This document shows positions 24,148 through 30,215 of a DNA stretch of 30,215 nucleotides, in pieces. The position numbers were made by a program, and so were the translations under genes. The notes under the pieces are model-generated. The model did no database searches. It saw only the letters and a program-made list of their open reading frames with translations, and was not told the DNA's origin. Source of the DNA: SHLQ01 sp047638715 (lineage in GTDB: Bacteria; Actinomycetota; Acidimicrobiia; Acidimicrobiales; SHLQ01); contig JBLIMK010000042.1 in NCBI GenBank assembly GCA_047638715.1, positions 1 through 30,215 of the forward strand, in the 5' to 3' direction. The number at the start of each line of letters is the position of its first letter. Position 1 is the first letter of the stretch.

Positions 24148-25470
24148 GTGGGAGACAGACGTCGCCCCTTCGAAATAAAGCCGACTGTATTCACCGTGAT
24201 GTTCTCCGTTCTTCTATCGGCGGTGCTCATTACGATGAACACACAGTCGTCGGCGGATTCGGTTGAAACCGCTGCGATCCGCGTCCTCGATGATGGTGCG
24301 GGGCGGGTCAACGCGCGCCAGGTAGGCAACCAGCTGGCGAGCCGTCAGGTGGTTTCACCATCGTTGGCGACGAGGCCCGAATCCTTCGCTCTCGTCGATT
24401 CCGAAGTTGCTGGCCTGGTTGAAACGTTCACCGACCCTGGATCCGAGGCTGCTGCCAGCGCGGACCCAAATAATGTCGGGCCGAATGGTGATCGGACCGA
24501 ACTGGCGTCACCTGCTCCTTCGACCACCATCGTCACCCAGAGGTCGACTCCCGCTCCCGCCACCACTCGCTCGCCTCTTTCAGCAACGACCACCACACGC
24601 GCCCCCGCAACGACGACGCGCGCCCCCGCAACGACGACGCGCGCCCCCGCAACGACTACCACGACGCGGGCCCCTGTAGTCAATGGCCGTTACACCGTCG
24701 CGCAGGTCATCGACGGAACGATTGGCGCTGGCGATGGATCGAACCCGAACGAAGAGGCGCCGATGGGTCGCCACGACGCTCCGCTGTACTTGCCTCAGAG
24801 TTGGAACTGGGCGCAAGGGCCAACCCGCAACTCGGCGTGGGGAAACCTCGGGAGTGGCCAGTTCGCTGAATTTCGCTGCGCCGTTATTCCAGAGAACGGA
24901 CACAACCCACCCGTGGGCTTCCGGATCAACGTTCGAAATGGCGCGTACTACCAGTTCGTCAACGGCACTTGGAACAAGGCGTTCGATGTTTCCCTCACGT
25001 CAACGGCAAACGGCGGGTATCTAGGGAACGCCGGTCGGCTCAACAGCAATCCGTTCAGCGGGGGCGGGCACGGCCGGATCGAGTGGCGTCGCGAGGCGGA
25101 CGGAAGTTACTCGGCGCCCTGGAACTCGAGTGCGCTGATGATGCACTTCTGGGCTGGAGAACGACAGAGGCCAGCGAGTGGTCAGACGGCGGAGTTCTTG
25201 TCGTCTGAGCTTCGTTTGCAACAGCCCGATGGACAACAGGTCGACCTGAGTCGAGTTCGAGTGCTCTTCCAGTGCGGGATCGATTACTACAACACGACCG
25301 GTGGACAGGGAACGAAGGTGCCAGGCCCCGGAATCGCGAAGTATCACCGCATGTCGAGCGCTTGGAAACCTGGCCTCTGGGTAACGTTGCCGGGGAACAC
25401 GTCAGCAAATTCTGCGGCCGACTTCCGGACCTGGCTCCAGGCGCATCTACCGCCGAACGTCAAGCGTTAG
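24148..25470 (+). CDS. Secreted or membrane-anchored unknown protein with Thr-rich linker
   Basis: About 440 aa from the GTG at 24148, which has GGAG at 24140-24143; an earlier in-frame GTG at 24106 lacks one. A membrane segment or uncleaved signal (about residues 13-31, TVFTVMFSVLLSAVLITMN) precedes a low-complexity Thr/Ala/Pro linker (about 120-175) with three 7-residue TRAPATT repeats, then a globular domain of about 260 residues. That domain is rich in Trp, Asn and Gly (NWAQGPTRNSAWGNLGSGQFAEFRC) and has two Cys. I recognise no family. It interrupts the lysC-asd pair. Confidence 0.75.
   Translation: MGDRRRPFEIKPTVFTVMFSVLLSAVLITMNTQSSADSVETAAIRVLDDGAGRVNARQVGNQLASRQVVSPSLATRPESFALVDSEVAGLVETFTDPGSEAAASADPNNVGPNGDRTELASPAPSTTIVTQRSTPAPATTRSPLSATTTTRAPATTTRAPATTTRAPATTTTTRAPVVNGRYTVAQVIDGTIGAGDGSNPNEEAPMGRHDAPLYLPQSWNWAQGPTRNSAWGNLGSGQFAEFRCAVIPENGHNPPVGFRINVRNGAYYQFVNGTWNKAFDVSLTSTANGGYLGNAGRLNSNPFSGGGHGRIEWRREADGSYSAPWNSSALMMHFWAGERQRPASGQTAEFLSSELRLQQPDGQQVDLSRVRVLFQCGIDYYNTTGGQGTKVPGPGIAKYHRMSSAWKPGLWVTLPGNTSANSAADFRTWLQAHLPPNVKR
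24595..24657 (+). repeat. Three 21-base tandem units encoding TRAPATT
   Basis: Units at 24595-24615, 24616-24636 and 24637-24657, nearly identical, in frame in the linker of the secreted protein. Confidence 0.95.
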
Positions 25471-25485
25471 CTGACCAGAGGTCGA

Positions 25486-26262
25486 TTAGCTCTCGGCCCA
25501 TTCGAAGAAGTGGTTGATGAGCGCTTCGAACGCGACAGAAAACAAACTCCAGGTCTGGATCGAGTCGTCGGGCCCGGTACGTCGTTCGATGTTGAGTCGT
25601 TCGTAGTTTCGATTGAGCCGGCCCGATAGGCCTTCGTTGACCGCATAGGTTGCCGCCGCAAACTGTTCGATCGTGTACTCCTCGCGCAGTCGCATCCCGA
25701 CGATTTTGGCGACCTCGCCGTAAAGCTTGGAGTATTCCGCGATCAGGTATTCCTCCCCGGCCTTTAGTGCCTCGAGCACGGCTGGATCGGTGTGTGGTCT
25801 CGTGATCGCGGCTGTTCGGAGCGCGCTGTATAACTTCCAATTCTCACTGCTATTGAGCGTCTCGTGGTTGTACTCGCCGACGACCCTGATCAGCTCGAGC
25901 AGAAGCGCTTTGCGCACGACGGGATTGGTCGAGGTGATCTCGTCGTGGCGGTCCTCGATCAGTTTGACGGTGAACTCGCGCGTCGCCGGGAGTCCGGCTG
26001 TTGCGGGGATGCTCAAGATGTGGAGGACCGTCGCGTGACGGAACGCGTCTTGGGGAGTTTCAGATCCAATGCGCCAGATCTTGTAGGACATCCCACGGGG
26101 AACATCGGCGTCGATTATCGCGCCATCGAGCGTGACAGAGTCAAGCCCGCTCTCGACCCCAAGGATCCGCAGAGTCGCGATCGCGGCGTCGATGAGCCGT
26201 CGTCGAACTTCGTCTGGCGGATATTTTGGAGGTCGTCCTCGCGGGCGGTTGTCGACTGTCAC
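25486..26262 (-). CDS. TetR-like regulator with AT-hook-like N-terminus
   Basis: About 258 aa. I place the start at GTG 26262 because AAAGGA lies six bases upstream; the frame stays open to a GTG at 26325. Residues 6-14 (RPRGRPPKY) resemble an AT-hook and precede a TetR-like helix-turn-helix region (EVRRRLIDAAIATLRILGVESGLDSVTLDGAIIDADVPRGMSYKIW). The long helical C-terminal part (about 180 aa) is unrecognised. It points against asd and the secreted protein gene, 15 bases from the latter's stop. Targets unknown. Confidence 0.7.
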   Translation of the reverse strand: MTVDNRPRGRPPKYPPDEVRRRLIDAAIATLRILGVESGLDSVTLDGAIIDADVPRGMSYKIWRIGSETPQDAFRHATVLHILSIPATAGLPATREFTVKLIEDRHDEITSTNPVVRKALLLELIRVVGEYNHETLNSSENWKLYSALRTAAITRPHTDPAVLEALKAGEEYLIAEYSKLYGEVAKIVGMRLREEYTIEQFAAATYAVNEGLSGRLNRNYERLNIERRTGPDDSIQTWSLFSVAFEALINHFFEWAES

Positions 26263-26580
26263 GGCTTGTCCTTTTAGGGTTTCCCGCGGCTGTAGTCGCA
26301 CCGTGCCACTCATCGCCGTGGTCACCCCTGTGATCTCATGACGTTCGGTCTATTCGTAGTCCAGATTGAGGAGGTGTAACAATTCTTGGCGTGACTGGCT
26401 TCGTCGACCCAGCGGTACGTATTGCGTCGTTGCCCCGCCCCGGTTCTCAGATATCGGTCGGCTCGCGCAACCGGTCGGCTGCGCCACGTGAGGAACCGGC
26501 TGACGGTCGAGGCTCTGCGCGACATCGAGTGTGACGTGTCAGCGTGTCTAGAATCAGCGCGATTCATCTAACCTGAAGTC
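26263..26580. other. Intergenic region before asd
   Basis: About 320 bases between two divergent genes. It holds the asd -10 box TAACCT (26569-26574, six bases before the ATG) and the AAAGGA of the TetR-like gene (26269-26274). The frame of the TetR-like gene remains open as far as 26325. No further gene, terminator or palindrome convinced me. Confidence 0.5.
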
Positions 26581-27609
26581 ATGGTGAACGTAGGAATTGT
26601 TGGAGCCACTGGCCAGGTCGGTGGAGTCATGCGCACGTTGCTTGAGGAACGCAGCTTCCCGATAGATGAGGTCCGCTTCTTTGCATCGGAGCGCAGCGCC
26701 GGCAAGCAGATCGAGTTCGCGGGCAGGACCATCACGGTCGAAGATGCATCGACGGCCGACTACACCGGGCTCGATATCGCCATCTTCTCGGCTGGAGGAG
26801 CGACCTCCCGTGCGATTGCTCACGACGTGGCCGCAGCTGGCGCGATCGTCATCGATAACTCTTCGGCTTTTCGCATGGATCCCGATGTGCCACTCGTTGT
26901 TCCCGAGGTAAATGCGCACGCGCTGGAGAACATCCCGAAGGGCATCGTTGCAAACCCGAACTGCACGACCATGGCCGCAATGCCCGTGCTGAAGCCTCTC
27001 GACGATGCAGCGGGCTTGCAGCGCATGGTGGTCACGACATACCAAGCGGTATCTGGCGCTGGGCTCGTTGGAGTGGATGAACTCGACCAGCAGGTCCGTA
27101 AGGGAGTCGACGGGCTACCGGCACTTACCTACGACGGACAGAGTGTCGATTTTGGCGAAGCATCGACCTTCGCCGACACGATTGCCTTTAATGCCCTACC
27201 ACTGTGTGGCTCCATCGTCGACGATGGCCTAGGCGAGACGGACGAAGAACAAAAACTTCGCAATGAAAGTCGAAAGATCCTCGAGCTGCCAGATCTGTTG
27301 GTCTCGGGCCTGTGCGTTCGTGTCCCGGTGTTTACCGGGCACTCACTGGCGATCACCGCGGGCTTTGAACGATCGATTACGCCAGATCAAGCGCGCGAGA
27401 TCCTGGGCAATGCCGAAGGTGTCATGCTCGACGACATCCCCACGCCCTTGAAGGCGGCGGGCATCGATCCATCGATCGTGGGTCGCATTCGCCCCGATGA
27501 AACCATGGACAACGGTCTTTCGATGTTCATAAGCAGCGACAACCTTCGCAAGGGCGCGGCGCTCAACACGATCCAAATCGCTGAAGCGCTGCTGGCGCTT
27601 CGATCGTAA
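26581..27609 (+). CDS. asd: Aspartate-semialdehyde dehydrogenase
   Basis: 342 aa, usual length. Reduces aspartyl phosphate to the semialdehyde, the step after LysC. NADP-binding GATGQVG (8-14), active-site C128 in NPNCTTM, and the later RVPVFTGHS with the catalytic His. The ATG is preceded by TAACCT six bases upstream and has no Shine-Dalgarno. The gene ends three bases before the convergent FKBP gene. Confidence 0.96.
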   Translation: MVNVGIVGATGQVGGVMRTLLEERSFPIDEVRFFASERSAGKQIEFAGRTITVEDASTADYTGLDIAIFSAGGATSRAIAHDVAAAGAIVIDNSSAFRMDPDVPLVVPEVNAHALENIPKGIVANPNCTTMAAMPVLKPLDDAAGLQRMVVTTYQAVSGAGLVGVDELDQQVRKGVDGLPALTYDGQSVDFGEASTFADTIAFNALPLCGSIVDDGLGETDEEQKLRNESRKILELPDLLVSGLCVRVPVFTGHSLAITAGFERSITPDQAREILGNAEGVMLDDIPTPLKAAGIDPSIVGRIRPDETMDNGLSMFISSDNLRKGAALNTIQIAEALLALRS

Positions 27610-27612
27610 GAC

Positions 27613-27993
27613 CTAGCCCAGGCTGCGAAGATCGACGACGAAGATCAGCGTCTCATTTGGGCCGATCACTCCACCGGCACCCTGAGCGCCGTAGCCCAAG
27701 TTTGGTGGGATGGTGAGACGGCGCCGGCCGCCCACCTTCATGCCTTGCACACCCTGATCCCACCCTGCGATGACCTGGCCAGCACCGAGACCGAAGCTGA
27801 AGGTGTCGTTGCGGTTCCATGACGCATCGAACTCGCGACCGTTGGACCAACTGATCCCGGCGTAGTCGACGGTGACCTGCATGCCAGCGCCGGCTTCGTC
27901 GCCGTCGCCCTCGATGAGGTCCTCCATGAGGAGTTCGGCGGGAGGGAGATCCTTGGGGACGGTGATGACGGGTTTAACGTTCGTGTCTTCCAT
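27613..27993 (-). CDS. FKBP-type peptidyl-prolyl isomerase
   Basis: 126 aa, a single cytoplasmic FKBP domain with no signal peptide. Visible: VTVDYAGISWSNGREFDASW, FGLGAGQVIAGWDQGVQGMKVGGRRRLTIPPNLGYG and GVIGPNETLIFVVDL, the usual active-site segments. It speeds cis-trans proline isomerisation in protein folding. The ATG has TAGAGT six bases upstream within the same 11-base context as dnaX. Confidence 0.95.
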   Translation of the reverse strand: MEDTNVKPVITVPKDLPPAELLMEDLIEGDGDEAGAGMQVTVDYAGISWSNGREFDASWNRNDTFSFGLGAGQVIAGWDQGVQGMKVGGRRRLTIPPNLGYGAQGAGGVIGPNETLIFVVDLRSLG

Positions 27994-27999
27994 TCGGCG

Positions 28000-28039
28000 A
28001 CTCTACCGTTCGTTTCATGTTCGTTCCGCGGCTTATGGT
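28000..28039. promoter_or_regulatory. Divergent -10 boxes for FKBP and MazG-like genes
   Basis: TAGAGT on the minus strand (28000-28005) ends six bases before the FKBP ATG, and TATGGT on the plus strand (28034-28039) ends six bases before the MazG-like ATG at 28046. The two starts are 52 bases apart. Confidence 0.55.
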
Positions 28040-28045
28040 GAGGCG

Positions 28046-28303
28046 ATGATGAGCCTCGATGAAGTGCAGACGCTGATGGAAGATCTCTACGGTGAGGCCG
28101 ACCGAGCGCGAGGGATGCCGGCGACCGTGGCATGGCTCTGTGAGGAGCTTGGTGAACTCGCCCAAGCAGCGCGCAAGGGCACGAAGGAGCAGCAGCTACA
28201 TGAACTTGGCGATGTACTCGCTTGGCTGGCCTCGCTGGCCAATCAACTCGATCTCTCGCTCGATGATGCGATGGCTCGATACCGGGAGAATCCGCCGGTC
28301 TAG
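28046..28303 (+). CDS. MazG-like nucleotide pyrophosphohydrolase
   Basis: 85 aa, short MazG-type protein. The metal-binding pattern is EELGEL followed by ELGD (E-x2-E ... E-x2-D), which in the family coordinates magnesium for hydrolysis of nucleoside triphosphates to monophosphates. ATG at 28046 is chosen over 28049 because the TATGGT box ends six bases before it; a longer frame opens far upstream over the FKBP gene and is rejected. Its end overlaps the convergent DUF2236 gene by four bases. Confidence 0.87.
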   Translation: MMSLDEVQTLMEDLYGEADRARGMPATVAWLCEELGELAQAARKGTKEQQLHELGDVLAWLASLANQLDLSLDDAMARYRENPPV

Positions 28304-29190
28304 CCGTTTCGTCGATCGCGAACTTCGGCGATCTGGGGTGGCGGTTCCATGATCCAGTTCAGCGCGCCCATGAGGGTCTTCGCTGCTGGGGCGACCAATG
28401 CGTTGCTCACCACCGGTATGCGTGGGGGCAGCCAGAGACGTCTGCGCGCCCATGATGGGAGAAGGTTGATCGCCGAGGACAGGACCAACAAATAGGCCGC
28501 CTGCGCCGGAGGCTTGTTGGGTGGGAGGAGAAGCCACCGCACGGCTTCTCGCGCTTGCCGGTCGAATCGCAATTCGGGTAGATAGGAGCGAAGTCGGTCG
28601 TCGAGTTGGTCGACGGTGCGCGGAGCATCGATAACCCCGAGTGCCTCTCCAACACGGGCTATCTCCGACACATACGTATCGGCTTCGTCATCGGTGATCG
28701 GAACGGTTCCGTACCGCCGGTACGCACGAAGAAACCCGTCGACCTCAGTGCAGTGAACCCAGGCCAAGTTGTGCGGATCGTTGGCTTCATACGGCGTTCC
28801 ATCTGCAGTCTCTCCGACGACTCGATCGTGGATTCGCCGAACCGTTTGCACCATCCGCTCCGCTTCACCTGCGCTCGCGAACGTGGTCGTGCCAATAAAG
28901 TCGGCCGTTCGATGTAAACGGCCGAACGGATCCGACTTGTACTTTGAATGATCGGCAACTCCAGCCATGGTCGGTGGATGAAGGGTTTGCACGAGAAGTG
29001 ACTCGACACCGCCAATGATCGTGGACCAATCCGACTGCACCAGCCAGGTGATGCTGTCGGGACCGAACCAGCCGTCAGAAGCAAGGCCGACATTACCAGC
29101 CGCCTTTGGCTGGCCCGTGATGTAGGTACGGACGGCCCGCTGAAGTTCGCGACGTATGCCTTCCACCGGAGTGAGTTGTGCGGCGGCCAT
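28300..29190 (-). CDS. DUF2236 (MpaB/Lcp-like) family oxygenase
   Basis: 296 aa from the ATG at 29190, chosen because TATCGT ends seven bases upstream; the frame opens further back to 29313. Conserved parts: LVQTLHPPTMAGVADHSKY, NDPHNLAWVHCTEVDGFLRAYRRYG and the C-terminal RRLWLPPRIPVVSNALVAPA. The family includes heme-containing latex-clearing proteins and fungal MpaB, and the His residues in these motifs could bind heme. The specific reaction here is unknown. Confidence 0.85.
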   Translation of the reverse strand: MAAAQLTPVEGIRRELQRAVRTYITGQPKAAGNVGLASDGWFGPDSITWLVQSDWSTIIGGVESLLVQTLHPPTMAGVADHSKYKSDPFGRLHRTADFIGTTTFASAGEAERMVQTVRRIHDRVVGETADGTPYEANDPHNLAWVHCTEVDGFLRAYRRYGTVPITDDEADTYVSEIARVGEALGVIDAPRTVDQLDDRLRSYLPELRFDRQAREAVRWLLLPPNKPPAQAAYLLVLSSAINLLPSWARRRLWLPPRIPVVSNALVAPAAKTLMGALNWIMEPPPQIAEVRDRRNG

Positions 29191-29197
29191 GCTCTCA

Positions 29198-29203
29198 ACG
29201 ATA
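29198..29203 (-). promoter_or_regulatory. -10 box (TATCGT) for the DUF2236 gene
   Basis: TATCGT on the minus strand ends seven bases before the ATG at 29190. No -35 was found. Confidence 0.45.
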
Positions 29204-29359
29204 CGCCGATGTCCCAGGTCGCGCAGCCCGGTGTCGGGCCCGGCGACGGTGCGGTCAAGAACGCTCCAACTTCTGCCGATGGATGCAACGGAGAGAACTC
29301 CCTTCTTGACCAACCGTCAGCGAGTGCCTGTTCACTCGTGACACGACCGTGGAGGATCG

Positions 29360-29926
29360 ATGCGAAACCGTCCCATGCGTCTCCGCCTCGTACGCGCGAC
29401 GGTCGGAACGGCAAGTGTCTTGGGTTTCGCTGGTGTCGTATCGGCGCTGGGTCCGCTGGAAGCGAGCGACGACGAGGTCGCGACTTCGATGTCGATTCCC
29501 GAGGCCCTTGCCTCCACCGAGAATGACGAGGCCCTCGCCTCCACCGAGAATGACGAGGCCCTCGCCTCCACCGAGAATGACGAGGCCGGTGCCCCCCGCC
29601 CAACCTGGTCGCCGCCGTCCGAGTTCGAGGTCCCATCACAATCGACGACGTCGTCGACGTTGCTGGCAACAACGTCAACTACGGGCGTCCCAACCCAGGC
29701 GACGGCCGCTCCTCGCACGAGCGCTGCCCCGACTACCGCAGCGCCGGCGACGATCGCTCCGGTGAGCACCGCAGCGCCGATTACGACGGCGCCCACTACA
29801 ACGGCGCCAACATCGGTCGCTCCAACAACCACGGCTCCGCCGTCCAGTCCCCCGCCGACGACCACGATCGCGACGAGCACATCAACCCCCAGCACGACGC
29901 TGCCGCCCCTCACCGGGGGCAGCTGA
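29360..29926 (+). CDS. Secreted Thr/Pro/Ala-rich protein
   Basis: 188 aa with ATG at 29360 and GGAGG at 29351-29355. An Arg-rich N-terminus with a hydrophobic stretch (about residues 16-31) looks like a signal peptide. A three-copy 9-residue repeat (EALASTEND) follows at 48-74, and the remaining ~110 residues are almost entirely Thr, Ala, Pro and Ser, like a glycosylated stalk. The C-terminus ends in PPLTGGS without a membrane anchor. Its TGA overlaps the ApbE ATG by one base, so the two are co-translated. No family recognised. Confidence 0.75.
   Translation: MRNRPMRLRLVRATVGTASVLGFAGVVSALGPLEASDDEVATSMSIPEALASTENDEALASTENDEALASTENDEAGAPRPTWSPPSEFEVPSQSTTSSTLLATTSTTGVPTQATAAPRTSAAPTTAAPATIAPVSTAAPITTAPTTTAPTSVAPTTTAPPSSPPPTTTIATSTSTPSTTLPPLTGGS
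29501..29581 (+). repeat. Three 27-base tandem units encoding EALASTEND
   Basis: Units 29501-29527, 29528-29554 and 29555-29581 differ by a single base, indicating recent duplication. A partial fourth unit (GAGGCC) follows. Confidence 0.95.
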
Positions 29927-30215
29927 TGAGCCCACAGGTCGAGCTACGTCTACATGAGGCGACCTTTCGGGCTTTTGGGTCGCCCTGTCGAGTCGTCTCC
30001 GATGTTGAATCCACGGTCGTTGCAGCGATTCATCGTCTGGAAGATATCGAGGAACGCTGGAGCAGGTTTCTTCCGGGCAGCGAAGTCTCGGCGATCAATG
30101 CGAATTCGGGTCATTGGGTGGAGGTTTCGTCGCTCACGACCCACCTTGTCCAGCGTGCCATCGAAGCCAGCGAACGAACGTCGGGAGTCGTCAATCCACT
30201 TCTCCTCCGACACCT
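29926..30215 (+). CDS. apbE: ApbE-like FAD:protein FMN transferase (truncated by window end)
   Basis: Only the first 96 codons are present; the gene continues beyond the window. Motifs seen are FRAFGSPCRVV near residue 14 (position of the family MGT), RWSRFLPGSEVSAINANSG (E-x-x-W-S-R-F, S-E-x-S-x-x-N) and the start of the G-x-x-x-P segment. ApbE attaches FMN covalently to threonine residues of extracytoplasmic proteins. The upstream Thr-rich secreted protein shares the operon; a flavoprotein target is probably encoded to the right. Confidence 0.85.
   Translation, partial: MSPQVELRLHEATFRAFGSPCRVVSDVESTVVAAIHRLEDIEERWSRFLPGSEVSAINANSGHWVEVSSLTTHLVQRAIEASERTSGVVNPLLLRH

Noticed and set aside
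26322..26567. Minus-strand 81-codon ORF upstream of the TetR-like gene
   Set aside because: Arg/Ser-rich, without promoter, ribosome site or recognisable motif.
29332..29913. Minus-strand 193-codon ORF rich in Gly, Val and Ala
   Set aside because: Antisense of the Thr/Ala/Pro-rich gene; the composition follows from its codons.
29900..29923. LPxTG-like sortase signal at the C-terminus of the Thr-rich protein
   Set aside because: The sequence is LPPLTG, not LPxTG, and no hydrophobic tail or basic end follows.

Overview
The window is a gene-dense, high-GC stretch of bacterial chromosome. It looks actinobacterial, most likely class Acidimicrobiia or a relative. Reasons are a LigC-type ATP-dependent ligase, an acyl-CoA carboxylase beta subunit followed by a small epsilon-like subunit, an MMPL transporter with its own TetR regulator, a DUF5522 protein, GTG starts, and at least nine genes with a TANNNT box 6-8 nt before the start codon (leaderless transcription). 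The class is inferred from gene content; no rRNA or tRNA gene is present.

Layout. 1-262: on the minus strand, a complete-looking attenuator (promoter, Shine-Dalgarno, 24-codon leader peptide with a Cys-Cys pair, and a long hairpin pairing with those Cys codons) that would control a gene left of the window. 263-2002: polyproline DUF2339-type membrane protein. 4917-1979 (minus): DNA maintenance operon dnaX-ybaB-recR. 4969-7478: MFS transporter coupled to a membrane-anchored beta-propeller protein. 7475-7571: two hairpin-containing repeats. 7625-10615: MBOAT O-acyltransferase plus AlgJ/AlgX-like partner, a cell-surface polysaccharide acylation pair. 10691-10753: REP-like repeats. 10801-12239: small membrane protein and DNA ligase LigC. 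12288-15460: divergent TetR/MMPL pair with two matching operators. 15553-17314: FMN reductase and acyl-CoA dehydrogenase. 17434-18479 (minus): AsnC regulator translationally coupled to a LOG-family protein. 18590-19018: two small proteins. 19135-20915: acyl-CoA carboxylase beta and epsilon. 20959-22629 (minus): degenerate GGDEF protein, aat, and an unlisted 31-residue membrane peptide. 22654-27609: lysC and asd (aspartate pathway), split by a secreted unknown protein and an opposing TetR-like gene. 27613-29190: FKBP isomerase, MazG-like protein and DUF2236 protein. 29360-30215: Thr/Pro-rich secreted protein and a truncated ApbE flavin transferase.

Genes are packed with tail-to-tail overlaps of a few bases, and several start codons are shared with upstream stops. 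Most interest lies in regulation: the Cys leader attenuator, the paired TetR operators, several perfect palindromes at gene starts, the leaderless promoters, and the overlapping divergent -10 boxes between lysC and the small membrane peptide. No CRISPR array, prophage, insertion sequence or defence island was seen.
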